From positions 36,701,922 through 36,765,921 of the forward strand of contig CM043969.1 of the NCBI GenBank assembly GCA_014529385.2: a DNA stretch of 64,000 nucleotides, in the 5' to 3' direction. Origin of the DNA: Adiantum capillus-veneris (taxonomy: Eukaryota; Streptophyta; Polypodiopsida; Polypodiales; Pteridaceae). Positions 23,201 to 35,400 of this stretch are shown here, in pieces. Position numbers and translations under genes: made by a program. The first letter of the stretch is position 1, and every line of letters begins with the position of its first letter. The notes beneath the pieces were generated by a model. That model saw nothing but the letters and a program-made list of their open reading frames with translations, ran no database searches and was not told the DNA's origin.

Positions 23201-26200
23201 AGAGATGAATGATGAGAATAGGACAAATATGTCTGAACTTGATAAAGAACGCCAATATTTTCTCCACACTCATGCCGATTGCTTCTTAGAGGGCTTGCTA
23301 GGCGAGTTACCACCTCCTTGTCGTGAGGATCATACTATTGATTTGATACCTGGAAGCACACCACCGAACCGGCCACCTTACCGTGTGAGCCGAGCCCAGC
23401 ATGTAGAAATTATGAATCAAGTGAAAGACCTCTTGGAAAAGGGTCTTGTCCAGCCTAGTACTTCACTGTATTGCTCTCCAGTGTTGTTGGTTTTGAAGAA
23501 AGACGGATCTTGGAGAATGTGCATTGATTATTGAGCTCTCAACAAAATCACCATCAAGAACAGATTTCCGATTCCTAGGATCGATCATATACTTGATAGA
23601 TTACAGGGATCCTCGTGCTTTAATAGGATCATACATGACTTGGATGACAATGACAAGCATGATGATTTGCATGATCAAGATGTGATTTCTCACAAGATTT
23701 GCAGGAAGATGATGTGATTTTTCACAAGGATGATGGTTTAGTTGATGCTTTTTCTAGCAAAGCTAACCTCATTGCAGATTCGATAGATCACGACGAACCG
23801 ATCTTGGCTCTCGAGTCGAGGTCCAAAGAACCCCCACAGGAAGTACTATGTGTTCGTATGATTAGTCAGCACGCATTGTTCGAGTGTCTCATTCGTGATG
23901 CTTTCCGTATTTTAGTCACCGTCCTTATGTGATCCCTTTTCATAGGCATGACATGTTGCACGTTGAACACGATTCACTCATGAATGAGCACGGATGTATG
24001 CGGATGATTCATGAAAAGATGAAATGTTTGCACCCAAGGAATTCACATTCCATGTCTCTTCCTTGGCATGACACAGTATCCGAAAGATCACAAGAAAGAT
24101 TGGGCATCAAGAATCTGCATTCCCATTGTGATTTGCCACCGTTGATTCATTTAGATAAAAAAGACAAGTTTCGACCCCATTGTTTGCGTGTGTTTGATGA
24201 GCGGTTTGGCACTCCGTCTCTCTGTTCATCTACATTGTATGCACAGTTTTTCGAAAGGGTAGTCTTTTTCCAGTCACTTTACATGGAATGGGTGTGTTCA
24301 TGTTTTTGTGTTGGAAGTGTGTTTCAAGAATTTTCAGCCTCAAAGATTCTTGAAGAAGATAGACGCATGACTATAGACGAAGTTGAAGCATTGAGGAGCC
24401 AAATGACGTTGTGTCGCTTTCGATGCGGCCCAAAGAAGCAAGCATTGCAGACCTTTATGAAGTTCAAGTATCGCATGACCCACGCATCAGAGTGGGCCGG
24501 CGAAGAGTCCTTTCTAGGATTCCAGCAGTTGTTGGCGATCTCCCTCGACGCCATATAGTTCGGTACTAGTACCTCACTTTGAAAAGGAGGGGATTCACGT
24601 GCACATCTAACCCTATGTGTACGTGGACAAGCTACTTCATGACATGGGGTTCAGTTCAGTTAGAATAGGAAGTGATCTGACACTTTTGTGAGTCTGTTCG
24701 CAGACCGTGCATATCCTGTGGTTGCACACAACATGATCTCAGCATTACCGTCAGAATCCATCAGGAGCATTTTCCAATACAAAGAACCTATTTTCCCTAT
24801 TTTAGCCATTTTCACTTATTATTTTTAAGTGACTTTTGTTGGGAACTAGGTAGGGCAATTTTGCTAAGATAATATATAAGCAAACCTAGCGCTAGCACAA
24901 TCTGGCAGAAGAGGAGGAATGCACAGGCGATTCACTTTGCAGCATGCATCTCTATCTCTATCTCAAGCAAGGACTTGAAGGCTTGGCGTTTCCTTAACAG
25001 TTAAGCCAGCCGTTTTCAGCAATGATCTCCTGGCGTTTTCCAACCCCACAGACCAGCGTTTTCAGCCTCTCAAATCAGCATTTTTTACTCGCAGCAGATT
25101 AGTGTTTTTGTAGCCTGCATCACCAGCGTTTTCAGCACTGGACTCTGGCGATCTCAGCCCCATATACCAGCGTTTTTCAGCGTTTATTTCAACAGTAAAG
25201 GCAGCAGCAGTTCAGCGTTTTGCAACAGCAGCAGTTCAGCAGTAGAACCAGCGAACTCAGCAGATAAAGATCAGCCCGAAGAGAGCCATTTCAGCCAGAC
25301 GTCGCCGTCGCCGCCCTCGTCGACCGTCGTCTCCAACCTAGACACTTTGCATTATAGTCTCACGACTTGCATCAGCGTCTTGTACCAGATTTGTGCAATC
25401 AATAGCATAGACCTCTCTCGCCATCGAGAGAGGGACCCTTGGAGGAGGGTTTGACGACTTACTGGTGTCGTATTCTTCTCTCTCTATCTCTTAGTCTGAG
25501 CACCTTCATTCACAGTGTTTATCCACTTTGTTTGTGATCGCTTGCACTCTCTCATTAAAGGCAGGGAAGGCTCTCCCTCCAGTAAGTTAAAGGAACCTTG
25601 AGCACAGTTCGGGGCACTCATCTTGAGCAAAGTTCAACATTTACTTTTGCTGCATCTTACATGAGTTTTTGGCGATGCCTTTTGGCTTAACCAATGCTCT
25701 TGCGACATTTAACCGGATGATGGACAAGATTTCTCGAGAGTACAGACTATTTGTTGGCACTTTCTTTGACGACGACATCATTTTCTCCAAGGGTGAGGCA
25801 AAACATAGAGAACATCTGCTTCAGGTCTTTCAGGCATTACGAGATCACAAGTTGGTGATTAATGCAAAGAAAAGTGAATTTTTCTTACCAGAGATACACT
25901 TTTTGGGACACATTCAGCAGCAACAGGAGTGCAGATGGACCTGGCCAAGATAGAGACTATCCTTGATTGGCCCGATTTGAAGAACGTCCATGAAGTTAGA
26001 AGCTTCTTGGGCTTGTGTTCGTACTACAGGCGGTTCATTAGAAAGTTTGCAGAGGTTGCTTCCCCTTTGCATATCTTGACACAGAAAGGAGTACCTTTCT
26101 CGTGGGGACCCACATAGGTGACTGCCTTTCAGACTTTGAAAGAGAAATTGACTACAATACTAGTTTTGACTTTGCCGAACTTGCAGAAGTCATTTGAAGT

Positions 26201-29200
26201 ATATTGTGATGCTTGTGGTCGTAGTCTGGGTGCGGTCTTAATGCAAGAAGGCCATGTCATTGCTTACGAGAGCCGATTGTTCTCAAGGTCTGAATTGACA
26301 ACATAGATTTATGAGAAAGAGCTTTTAGCCGTTATCCATACTCAGTGGCGGCACTACCACCGGATTTTATTGTCTTTATAGTCCATCAGAGTTTACGTTG
26401 CTTCTTGTCACAGAAGCAGCAATCGGAAAATCAGATGCACTGGGCGAACATCTTGTCACAGTTTCACTTCCAACTTCCAGATTGTCCATGTTCAGGGACA
26501 AAAGAATTTGGTGGCAGATGCTTTGTCTCGGAAGCTGTTGTTTCTGGCTATTTCCGCGATGCACCATAGGAGCTTTGAGGATATGGTCGATTAGTATGCC
26601 ACAGATGCAGATTTTGCAGACATTTTCACACGGATACGGGATGGGGAGATAGTAGCGGGATATTCCATTCGGGATGGCTACTTGATGAGGAAAACCATGT
26701 TGTGCGTTACACAGCCGTTGAGGGAAAAGGTTATGACCGTATGCCACTGTCCACCTTTTACGGGTCATCGCGGCATTGCTACCACCTTGAAAGGGGTAGA
26801 GAGAGACTTCTTTTGGCCGACAGTCAAGAAAGATGTGGACGAGTTTGTGCGCAGGTGCTTGGTATGCTAGAAGGTCAAGTCTAACAGGCATAAAGCACAG
26901 GGATTGTTACAACCTTTGCCCATATCCACCCGCCCATGGGAAAGTATTGCAATGGATTTCATTTTTGATCTCCCGAGAACATAGAGTGGTGACGATGGTA
27001 TCTAGATTGTTATTGACAGATTTTAGCAAGGAGGCTCATTTCATTCCAGTGAATAAAATAGTCAAGCCGGATTACTTAGCGAGATTGTTTGTGGCCCAGA
27101 TTTTCAAATTACATGGCATGCCCGAGATGATCGTCTCTGACAGGGACCCTAGATTTACGAGTTTGTTTTGGAAGGCAATTTGAAAGAACATTGGCACGCG
27201 GTTGCAGTTCTCGTCATCTTTCCACCCATAGACTGACGGGCAATGTGAGATTGCCAATTTAGTGGTTTTATATTTATTGAAGTCTTACATCTCGGATTAG
27301 AAGACTCAATGGGAAAAGTATTTACCTTTGGTGGAATTTGCCTTCAACATCACGGTACGCTCGTCGACGGGGAAGGCGCCATTTGAGATTATTGAAGGTG
27401 CTATGAAGGTTCCACCCTTCTTAAGCACGAAAGAAGATTTTTGAAGCCGATGAGTACACGTGCAACTTGGACACGGCTTTTGCCAAGGTCCGCCAGGCTT
27501 TGCAAAAATCTTAAGAAAGACAGAAAAAGGCAGCAGATCGCCATCATCGTGATCTGAAATTGAAGGAGAACGATTGGGTGCTCTTACGTTTTGAGAAGGC
27601 ACGCCTGAGAAAGAAAAAGGGAAAGAAGAGGCTTTTTCTAAAGCTTAGTATGCCATACTACGGACCTTTCCAGATCTCCGAAAAGATAAATGATGTCTCC
27701 TTCCGACTGAAGCTACCCGAAACTTGGAGGATTCACAATGCTTTTCATGTGAGTCTCCTGCGGCCTTTTAGAGGCGATGTGCTTGACGATGGGGAGCCTG
27801 ATCAGCAACCCGAAGTGGAAGAAAAGAAGGAGATCCTTGTTCCAGAATAGATATTGGCACGTAAAGACAGAAAGATTAAGGGTAAAGTAATAAGGCGGTT
27901 TTTGGTTAAATTCAAGAACTATCCTGCATTGGATGCGAAGTGGATGGAGGAGGAGGACCTAGCAGATACTTCTCAGATTGTGAAACTTAACCTTGAAGCT
28001 TTTGGTTTAGCATAGTATATTCCAATTGGAACTCCGAGTTCAGCTTGGCTGGAAATCTGGTGCAGTGGGTATGCACAAGAGGGGAGTTACTCCGCTCCTT
28101 TGTCAACAGATGCCACGAATTTTTGAATACTACTAGAGTCACTGATGTCTCTTTGAGCTTCAGGGATACTGAGAGCTGACAGTATTCTGCTGTAATGACT
28201 TTATGAAATGGAGTTCTCGAATATGAAACCAATTTGTTCTTAACTTGTTTTTATGTGCAAGAACCGATAGACGAAATGACTGCAGCATTTTGGTCTGAAT
28301 GATCTCGGTAGACATGGTTGCAATAGGGATTAGTCAATCGGGCATCTATGAGGTCATGAGTGGATCTAGATGTCACAAACGGGAGCGCATAACAATATAA
28401 AATACATTTGGATAAATAGGATTTATCACTTATTACTGAAGCCAGAGGATATAGAGAGAAATAAATAGAGAGAGAAGATCGACACAGTACTGGGGACCAG
28501 AAGATGGGCTGCTCCCCCCCCCGTAATAGTATCTTTATTACTGAGGAGAAGTCTATACAAGCACTTGAACCGAACGTATTACCACGTTCGTTCTAGAATA
28601 AGACTTGATGCTTCCCGGAAGCCTCAGCTTCTGATTCCTAGGGCAAAACCCTATTCCAAGGAACTTCCGTTCCTTATTCCAATTCCTCGAGAATCAAGGT
28701 TCTCGCCTCTGGATCTCACCTTCCAGACTCAAGGCATGGCATCCCTGCAACTCTCTTTCCAGAGTCCTCTTCCCGCAGAACAACTCTGCTTTCCTGGACA
28801 CGAAGTCCTTACTTGGGAATCCCAACTTCCGGATCACAACTTGAGAGACTACCTCTCTCCGATCCGTGGATCTACTTCCCAAACTCGGGTACGAAACCCT
28901 TGGGCTGATCTGGCTCTAGTTCCTCAGAGCGCTTTTCTCCTGCAGAGGCTCATACCTTCCTCTGCTCCTACTCCCTCACCAAGAGGAAGTACACCTGCAA
29001 ACAAATACTTAGAGTTCATAACATGAAAATCGTTACCTTCAAAGTCTCGACGCTCAAAACGTAACTCCGTTCTCGAAAAGCAATTCCCCGGAAGAGATCT
29101 CTCCATAGAAAATCCTCTCTTCCAATCCTACACACAAAAGAGGTGGTTCTCGGGTTCCTTCTCGTAAATTAGCCCCGTCTACGACGTTTATGGGCTGAAA

Positions 29201-32131
29201 ACAGAGAAAAACAGCAACTTGTCGCGATGGAAACACGCTTCGTAGGCACTTCTTCGCGAGGGAACTCGCGCACTGGGTCTTGGCGACATATGGTACACTT
29301 GGGGCAGCCATGGGCATCACCGGCAACGTCTTCTTTACGGTTGAAATCTGCAACAACATCTCCTCTTTGCAAAGATTGGTCCTCCCCTCTGAGTGAGGGC
29401 ATGCGATGCTTTTATAGCTCCTAGCCACGGGCACGAATAGCTGCTCGCGTAGAGATCGCGGTCGTTTTTTTAAAAAAAAAAATAAAAAAATAAAAAAATT
29501 TTATAAATCAATTTTTTTTTTCTTGTTCTGCCTGAAAAAGAGAGAGAGAAAACGCTGGCTGATCTGTTGCCTTATTTATCAGATGGCTGCCCACTTCTTA
29601 AGTGGGCGGCCGACGTATTTTAAAAATAGTCTGAACTTGCCCAAAAACTCAATAAAACCTTATAAGTTAAAAACAATGCTTTCACAGCACTTCCCAGGCG
29701 TCCCTGGATGCAATCACACACACAGTTACAATGCAGACATAGACTTCCTCGCGAGAAAGCATTTGCTTTCCCGAAAAGCAATCCCGCTTTCTCAGAAAGC
29801 ATCTGTTTTTCCTCAAAGTTTCCTCTGAACCCATCTTCATTCAAGTGCTCGCTTTTTCCTTGTGCACAATTCTAACACAGTTCGGAATTTCCTCCCGACT
29901 ATGGATATTCCCTTTCCGATGCACCCGTCACCCACCTTGTGACGCATCAGGAATACCTATCACCTAGTCCTTTCCTATCGTACTTACGGTACAATCTTCT
30001 TCATGATGCTCTATGTCACCCATCCTATGACGCATCAGAGATGTCCGTTCCCGGATGGTCGGATAATTCTTTCCGATGCTCCCTGTCACCCATCCGATGT
30101 GACGCATCAGAAGTACCCGTTCCTGGTGGCCTTACAGATATTCCCTTTCACAGTGCTCCCGTCATTACTCTGAATGACTCACTAGGAATATTCTATACTC
30201 GGATGTCTCCAGTGAGAAAAACCCTCACTTAAAATTCCAATAATTCATTTAGAATTATTTTTCCTTGGTGTTCCAAGCGAGAAAACCCTCTCACTTATAA
30301 ATCCAATAATTCATTTAGAATTATTTTTCTGTCAGATAAAGCCAATTTGGCAACACTAGATGCGGTTGCTAATTGCATTCCAATAAATCATGGTCTCTCT
30401 TGAAGGTGGTCTACACATCTGTGTACAGTTGGGAATTAGACGCTTACAGATCAAAGGAGATGTCTTGTTGGTCGTGAAGCAAGTATTGGGAGTATAGAAG
30501 ATAAGAATCCTAAACTGAAGAATCAAGGTGAAATCGTTGCTTAAAAAGTTTGAAACAAGGAGTTTGCAGCATATTGAGAGGTCTCAAAATGAAGAAGCTC
30601 ATGATGCTACCCAAGAAATGATCACTTGTGTGTTTGTGTTGAAGGCAAATGCCCCTTTATATCATGGAAGGGAAGTGTTATCAAAGGAGATGGAGTTCCT
30701 GTTGACAAGTGTTTTACCGGAAGGTCTACCATTCTCCAAAAAGTATGCTTTTATAAGAAAAGCTAGAAAGTACAAAATGCTTGATGATGTCCTTTACACG
30801 AAAGGAAGTGATTTGGTTTTGCGTCATGTACTGTGGAAAGAGGAAATCTACAAGATTTTGGAAGAAAATCATGAGGGATCTTGTGGAGGCCATTTTGCCA
30901 TGAAGATCATGTTGCATAAAATTTTGCAAAAAGGCTATGTGTGCAAAGCATTCAACGGGATGTTAATAATTGGTGCAAGTCTTGTTTGCCTTGCCAAAAG
31001 ATGGGAAAGAGAATTTTGAAGCCTGAATTTCGGAAGACAATTCTAGCTTTTGATGTATTTGAAAAATGGGGTCTTGATGCTGTTGGCCCCTTACCTATGA
31101 CTAGCAAAAGGAATGCTTACAGTTTGACAGCAATGGATTATTTGTCACGATGGACAGAAGCTAAAGCTGTTAAACAGATTACCAGTAAGGAAATAGGAAA
31201 GTTTGTATATGAGCATATATGCTGCAAATTTGGTGTGCCACTAGAACTACTTTCTGATAGAGGACCGGGATTTAGAGGAGAGCTGTTTGATTTCCTATGC
31301 GAAACGCTCAATATATAGCACATGTATAGTTCTCCTTATTATCCACAATGCAATGGTCTCAATGAGAGGTTCAATGGAGAGTTGGTGAAAATCTTGACAA
31401 AGATGATCCAGACACATGGGAAGACTTAGAGTTGCCTTGTGCATTATGGACCTATAGAACTGCTATCAAAACGAGCATAGGATTTTCTCATTATTACTTG
31501 GTTTATGGCAAGGAAGCTTTATTGCCAATTGAAGTGGAGATTCCTGCACTCAAATTGTTGTCATTGGGAAATGAAGAGCAAAGAAATACTTGGCAGAAAA
31601 GGTTGTTGGATTTACAATGTTTGCAATTGGACAGAGTTTTAGCTTTGAGCTACTATGAAGAAGTGTCAAAGAAGGCTCAGCTAATGAATGCGTGCAGGAT
31701 AAGAGAATTGAAAAGGGCGATCTTGTGTTGCGATACAATAGTAAGTTGGACAATACCTTTCAGAAAAAGTTTCAAATCGAGTGGGAAGGTCCTTTTACTT
31801 TTGTGAACAAGTTTGATAATGGCACATATCAGTTGGCAGATTTAAGTGGTACACAACATAAATATCGTGTTAATGGTTACAGATTGAAGAAATATCTGGC
31901 ACGTTTGATGACAATTGTGACAGATGAGATGCTATCAATGGAAGAAAACAATGTGAAGACATCTGAGAATGTAAATGAGGTTTCTGGGAATGAGCTACAA
32001 CAGTTGTTCACCCTAGAAACCTCTGCTTGTCATGAATGATCAAACAGGCTAGGAGGGGTTGGCAAGCTATGTCAGGCCTTTTTTGGATGAGCATAAAGTC
32101 ACTAGGTCATGCCGAAAAGCTTGCCCACTAG

Positions 32132-32168
<37 letters not shown>

Positions 32169-32424
32169 TACTGAGGCGGTCCGGGGCGGGCAACAAGAAG
32201 AGTGGCCTCTAGACACCCTTCAAGGCTCCCGTGCTGCTCAATGGGGTTGGGGCACAACACAACACAAACCAAAACAACAAACCCACAGCCAAATCCCAAC
32301 TACACAAGGGGCACCACCTAGTTTAAGAGCGAACTAGGACGCAAAAGAGGAGAATCATTATAGCAACCCACAAACAAGCAAGGAATTTACACTAACCCTA
32401 ACACCAATGGAATACTCACACCCT

Positions 32425-32470
<46 letters not shown>

Positions 32471-35400
32471 TGCTCGGGCTGCTTTGGAACGTATCGGCAA
32501 TGATCAAGCAAACACAACTATATATTTAAGAAAGAGAGAGAAAGGGGGAGGGGGTGCTTGTTGCATTAATACCTTCTTACAAATCTGTCATGACAAATCA
32601 AAGTGAAATTAGTATCTGTTCAACATAGCTTGCGTAAATTTCACCACAACACATCACAAGAAAAGCCACCCCAATCACTGTCTTAAAGCCAGGGGAGTCC
32701 TCTCCACCCTGTCGCCCTCTTACAGTATGTGGGATTTATGGCTAGGTTGATAACAACACCAGAGAACAAGCTATCAAGAACTTAACAAAAAACACCAAGA
32801 CACTTACGCATCATTGTTGTCCATTACTTCACGTTGGAAGGGAGACAAAATATCCAAGCTTAGTCCAAATCCACCCTCCTTGATTCAGCAAATGTTGGGC
32901 TTACACTAGTAGGAGAAATGATAGATTTCCTACTCTCAATTGAATGATCACTCTCTCTCTTACAATGGCATAGAGTTCCCTTGCTAATCCCCTATTACAA
33001 CACATGCACATGCATAAGACAATGAGCTTCCACTCAAGAGCTCCTTCTAGAGAGGTTGAGCTTGGCTTCTCAAGCTATAGCATAGTGCTCTTGCTTATGG
33101 CTCCCCCCTTTTGTGCTAGCTACACCCTCCTTTTATAGCAATTTTGAAGGCTAGGGTTACTCCTCTAACCATGGTTGGGTTAGATTTTCAGCAATTTATC
33201 TAATTTCTTTTGCTTGGAATTATCAAGAAGTTGGTGGGGAAAGAGAGAGGAGAGAAATGGAGGTGATAGGACTTTTCATAGTGGGTTAGTGTTAGTAGAG
33301 TTAGTATTAATTTACAAATGGAATTGGATATTTACAATGGGAGTATCCATGTAGGATACACATAAGGAAGAAAACTCTTAAGAGGTAAGAAAAGGTGGAT
33401 TTCTTACAAGGTTGATGCTCCAAGTGTCTTGAGTAGAGCCGATTTTGATGCTTGTTGACGGTCCACTAGCTTTGACGGTACATTTTTTCTCCATTCTTGA
33501 CCTTCCTTGAGAGACAAGGTAATTGAAGCTGAGTAATCAACCACCATGATGCTGTCTTTTAAGAGAAGAGGCTGAATTTTGTGGTTTTTTTGATAGATAT
33601 GGGTAATTTGGAGGAGGAAAAATGAGACTAGGTGGTCAATTTTGGAATGGAATTGGGTGTGGGAGGTGTGAGTTTACCATGGTTTCTCTTATTCTTCAAG
33701 GTTGAAGAGAAGGTGAGTAGGGTGCAGAGAGGAGGGGTGAGAGAGGTGGGGATGATGAGTGGAGAAGTGTGTGTGAAAGAGGAAAATGATAAAGTGGAAG
33801 AGAGAGTGTGGCTGCATAGCATGGGAAAACTGAGGTCCACTAAAAAAATCATAGCTCACAGCTCGTAGCTCAAAAAAATATGAAAAAATTTGAGGCAAAA
33901 GTTCAGCCCACGAGCTACAACTTTTGTTTGTATCACCTTTTCAAATTCGGAGAGCAAGTGAACTTTAAAAATTCAGCAAAACCGACCGTTTTTTTCCACT
34001 GCACAAGGTCTTTGTGGGGTCCTTCTTTGGATGATTCTTTTGAATACCTCCAAGAGTGAGCCCTCCATAGTGCATGTATGCATGCCACCTACCCTTGACC
34101 TTATTTGGTAGGTCTATAATTGAAGATATTGTTGAGATTAGGATATAAGTGAATAGTACAACTAAGAAAATCAAATATTGAGGGGTCTAAAAAATATGTA
34201 CATGTCAAATATAAATAATATAAGTGGAAAAAATATAAAGGGGTCAAAAGAAATCTCTCTCATTATGAGGCTACCATAAAAAGATAAATATTTTTGGTGT
34301 TCTAATTTTTTTGAAAAAAAACAAAATAGATGTAGGAAGGGAAAAATCAAAATAGTGAAAAAATATACACATAAATAAAACTAGTTTTTTTTGGATTTTT
34401 GTTGGGGTGGAGTTACACCAAATATAAGAGAAGCTTACATGAAAATATTTCTATATGGAATAAAGAGTATGAAAAATGGTAAGAAAAAATTGTGGTAATG
34501 GTGAGGCAATGTACAGAGCATAAATAACACACACTTAGGTAGAAATATTTAAATAAATACCAAAATAATTATGAAATTTTTTTTTATTTAGGCCCTATAT
34601 ACAAAGAAATATTTACATATGCATGGGCCATAATATACTTATATTTTTTATTTTTTTTATTTATTTTTATTTTTTTGGCTCAACTAGCCCAATGACTAGC
34701 TAATTGAGGGTTTTTGAAGAAGATATGGGAAAAGTCCCGTGACTCACGCACGCCTAAATACAGTGAAATGGTAGGGATAGCCACAGTGTTTGTGTGATTT
34801 TGGTAGGGTGAGGTAACTCATTGTGGCAATTACAAAGAGCCGAAAAACGGCTATCATTAGCGCTCCCCCTGGATGATGGTATATTCATGTACCATCATAG
34901 AGCATCTTTTCCAAAGAGAGTGCTTCAGAGTCCTTGACGAGATCTTCATTGTTTGGTCCCTCAGAATTTTGGCTGGAGTTACACTCATGCTTCATGTAAC
35001 AATACTTACATAAGACAGCGGCCTTTGGACAGATCTTTGGTAGATCCTTTGGTAGAAGGCGACTCAAATAGGGCTTCAAGCGATACCCGTTTACTTTCCT
35101 GGAGTGCTCTTTACCATTCAAGTCCATAAGCTGATAGTAACTTGAATTGAAATCCTTCTTGACTATGTATGGCCCTTGCCATCTTGTTTCAAACTTGGCA
35201 TCAAAACGATTGTCAAGTCGATTGTCATACCTTAGCACCAGATCTCCTTCATTGATGCCTTTGTCCTTTAGTTTCTTGTCAAGCTTCTCCTTCGCCTGCG
35301 TAGCTTTCCTCTTGTAGCACTCGTATGCTGCTTCTCTTTTCCACTCAAGCTCAGCTAAGGTAAGAAGTCGATCCATCCATGCTTCTTGATCATCTTGTGC

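Larger units (their letters stand above)
23630..25661 (+). mobile_element. 2-kb insertion inside E1's RT, unknown origin
   Basis: RT homology stops near 23630 and resumes at 25662 ([11 protein letters not shown]), with about 28 codons of RT lost. The insert has an internal part (23630-24836) and an LTR-like end (24837-25661). Both junctions show TACATGA or TTACATGA microhomology. No polymerase or transposase is recognised. Confidence 0.6.
9253..28370 (+). mobile_element. chromovirus E1 with nested insertions
   Basis: Ty3 chromovirus starting with a 5' LTR (TGTGACGTGG) at 9253. The LTR resumes at 21651 after insertion of element D. Gag, protease, RT, RNase H, integrase and chromodomain follow to about 28013, all with stops. 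A 2-kb insertion replaces part of RT. No 3' LTR is recognised, and the right boundary between 28014 and the solo LTR at 28371 is uncertain. It is closely related to E2 (58211-62518). Confidence 0.75.

Noticed and set aside
32059-32337. 92-codon frame with a run of Cys-Val repeats
   Set aside because: It is produced by translating the TG microsatellite and the edge of the F LTR.
33624-33898. Frames of 69-78 codons repeated at 43316-43590
   Set aside because: They are identical because they lie in the two LTRs of element F; frames occur on both strands with no domain.
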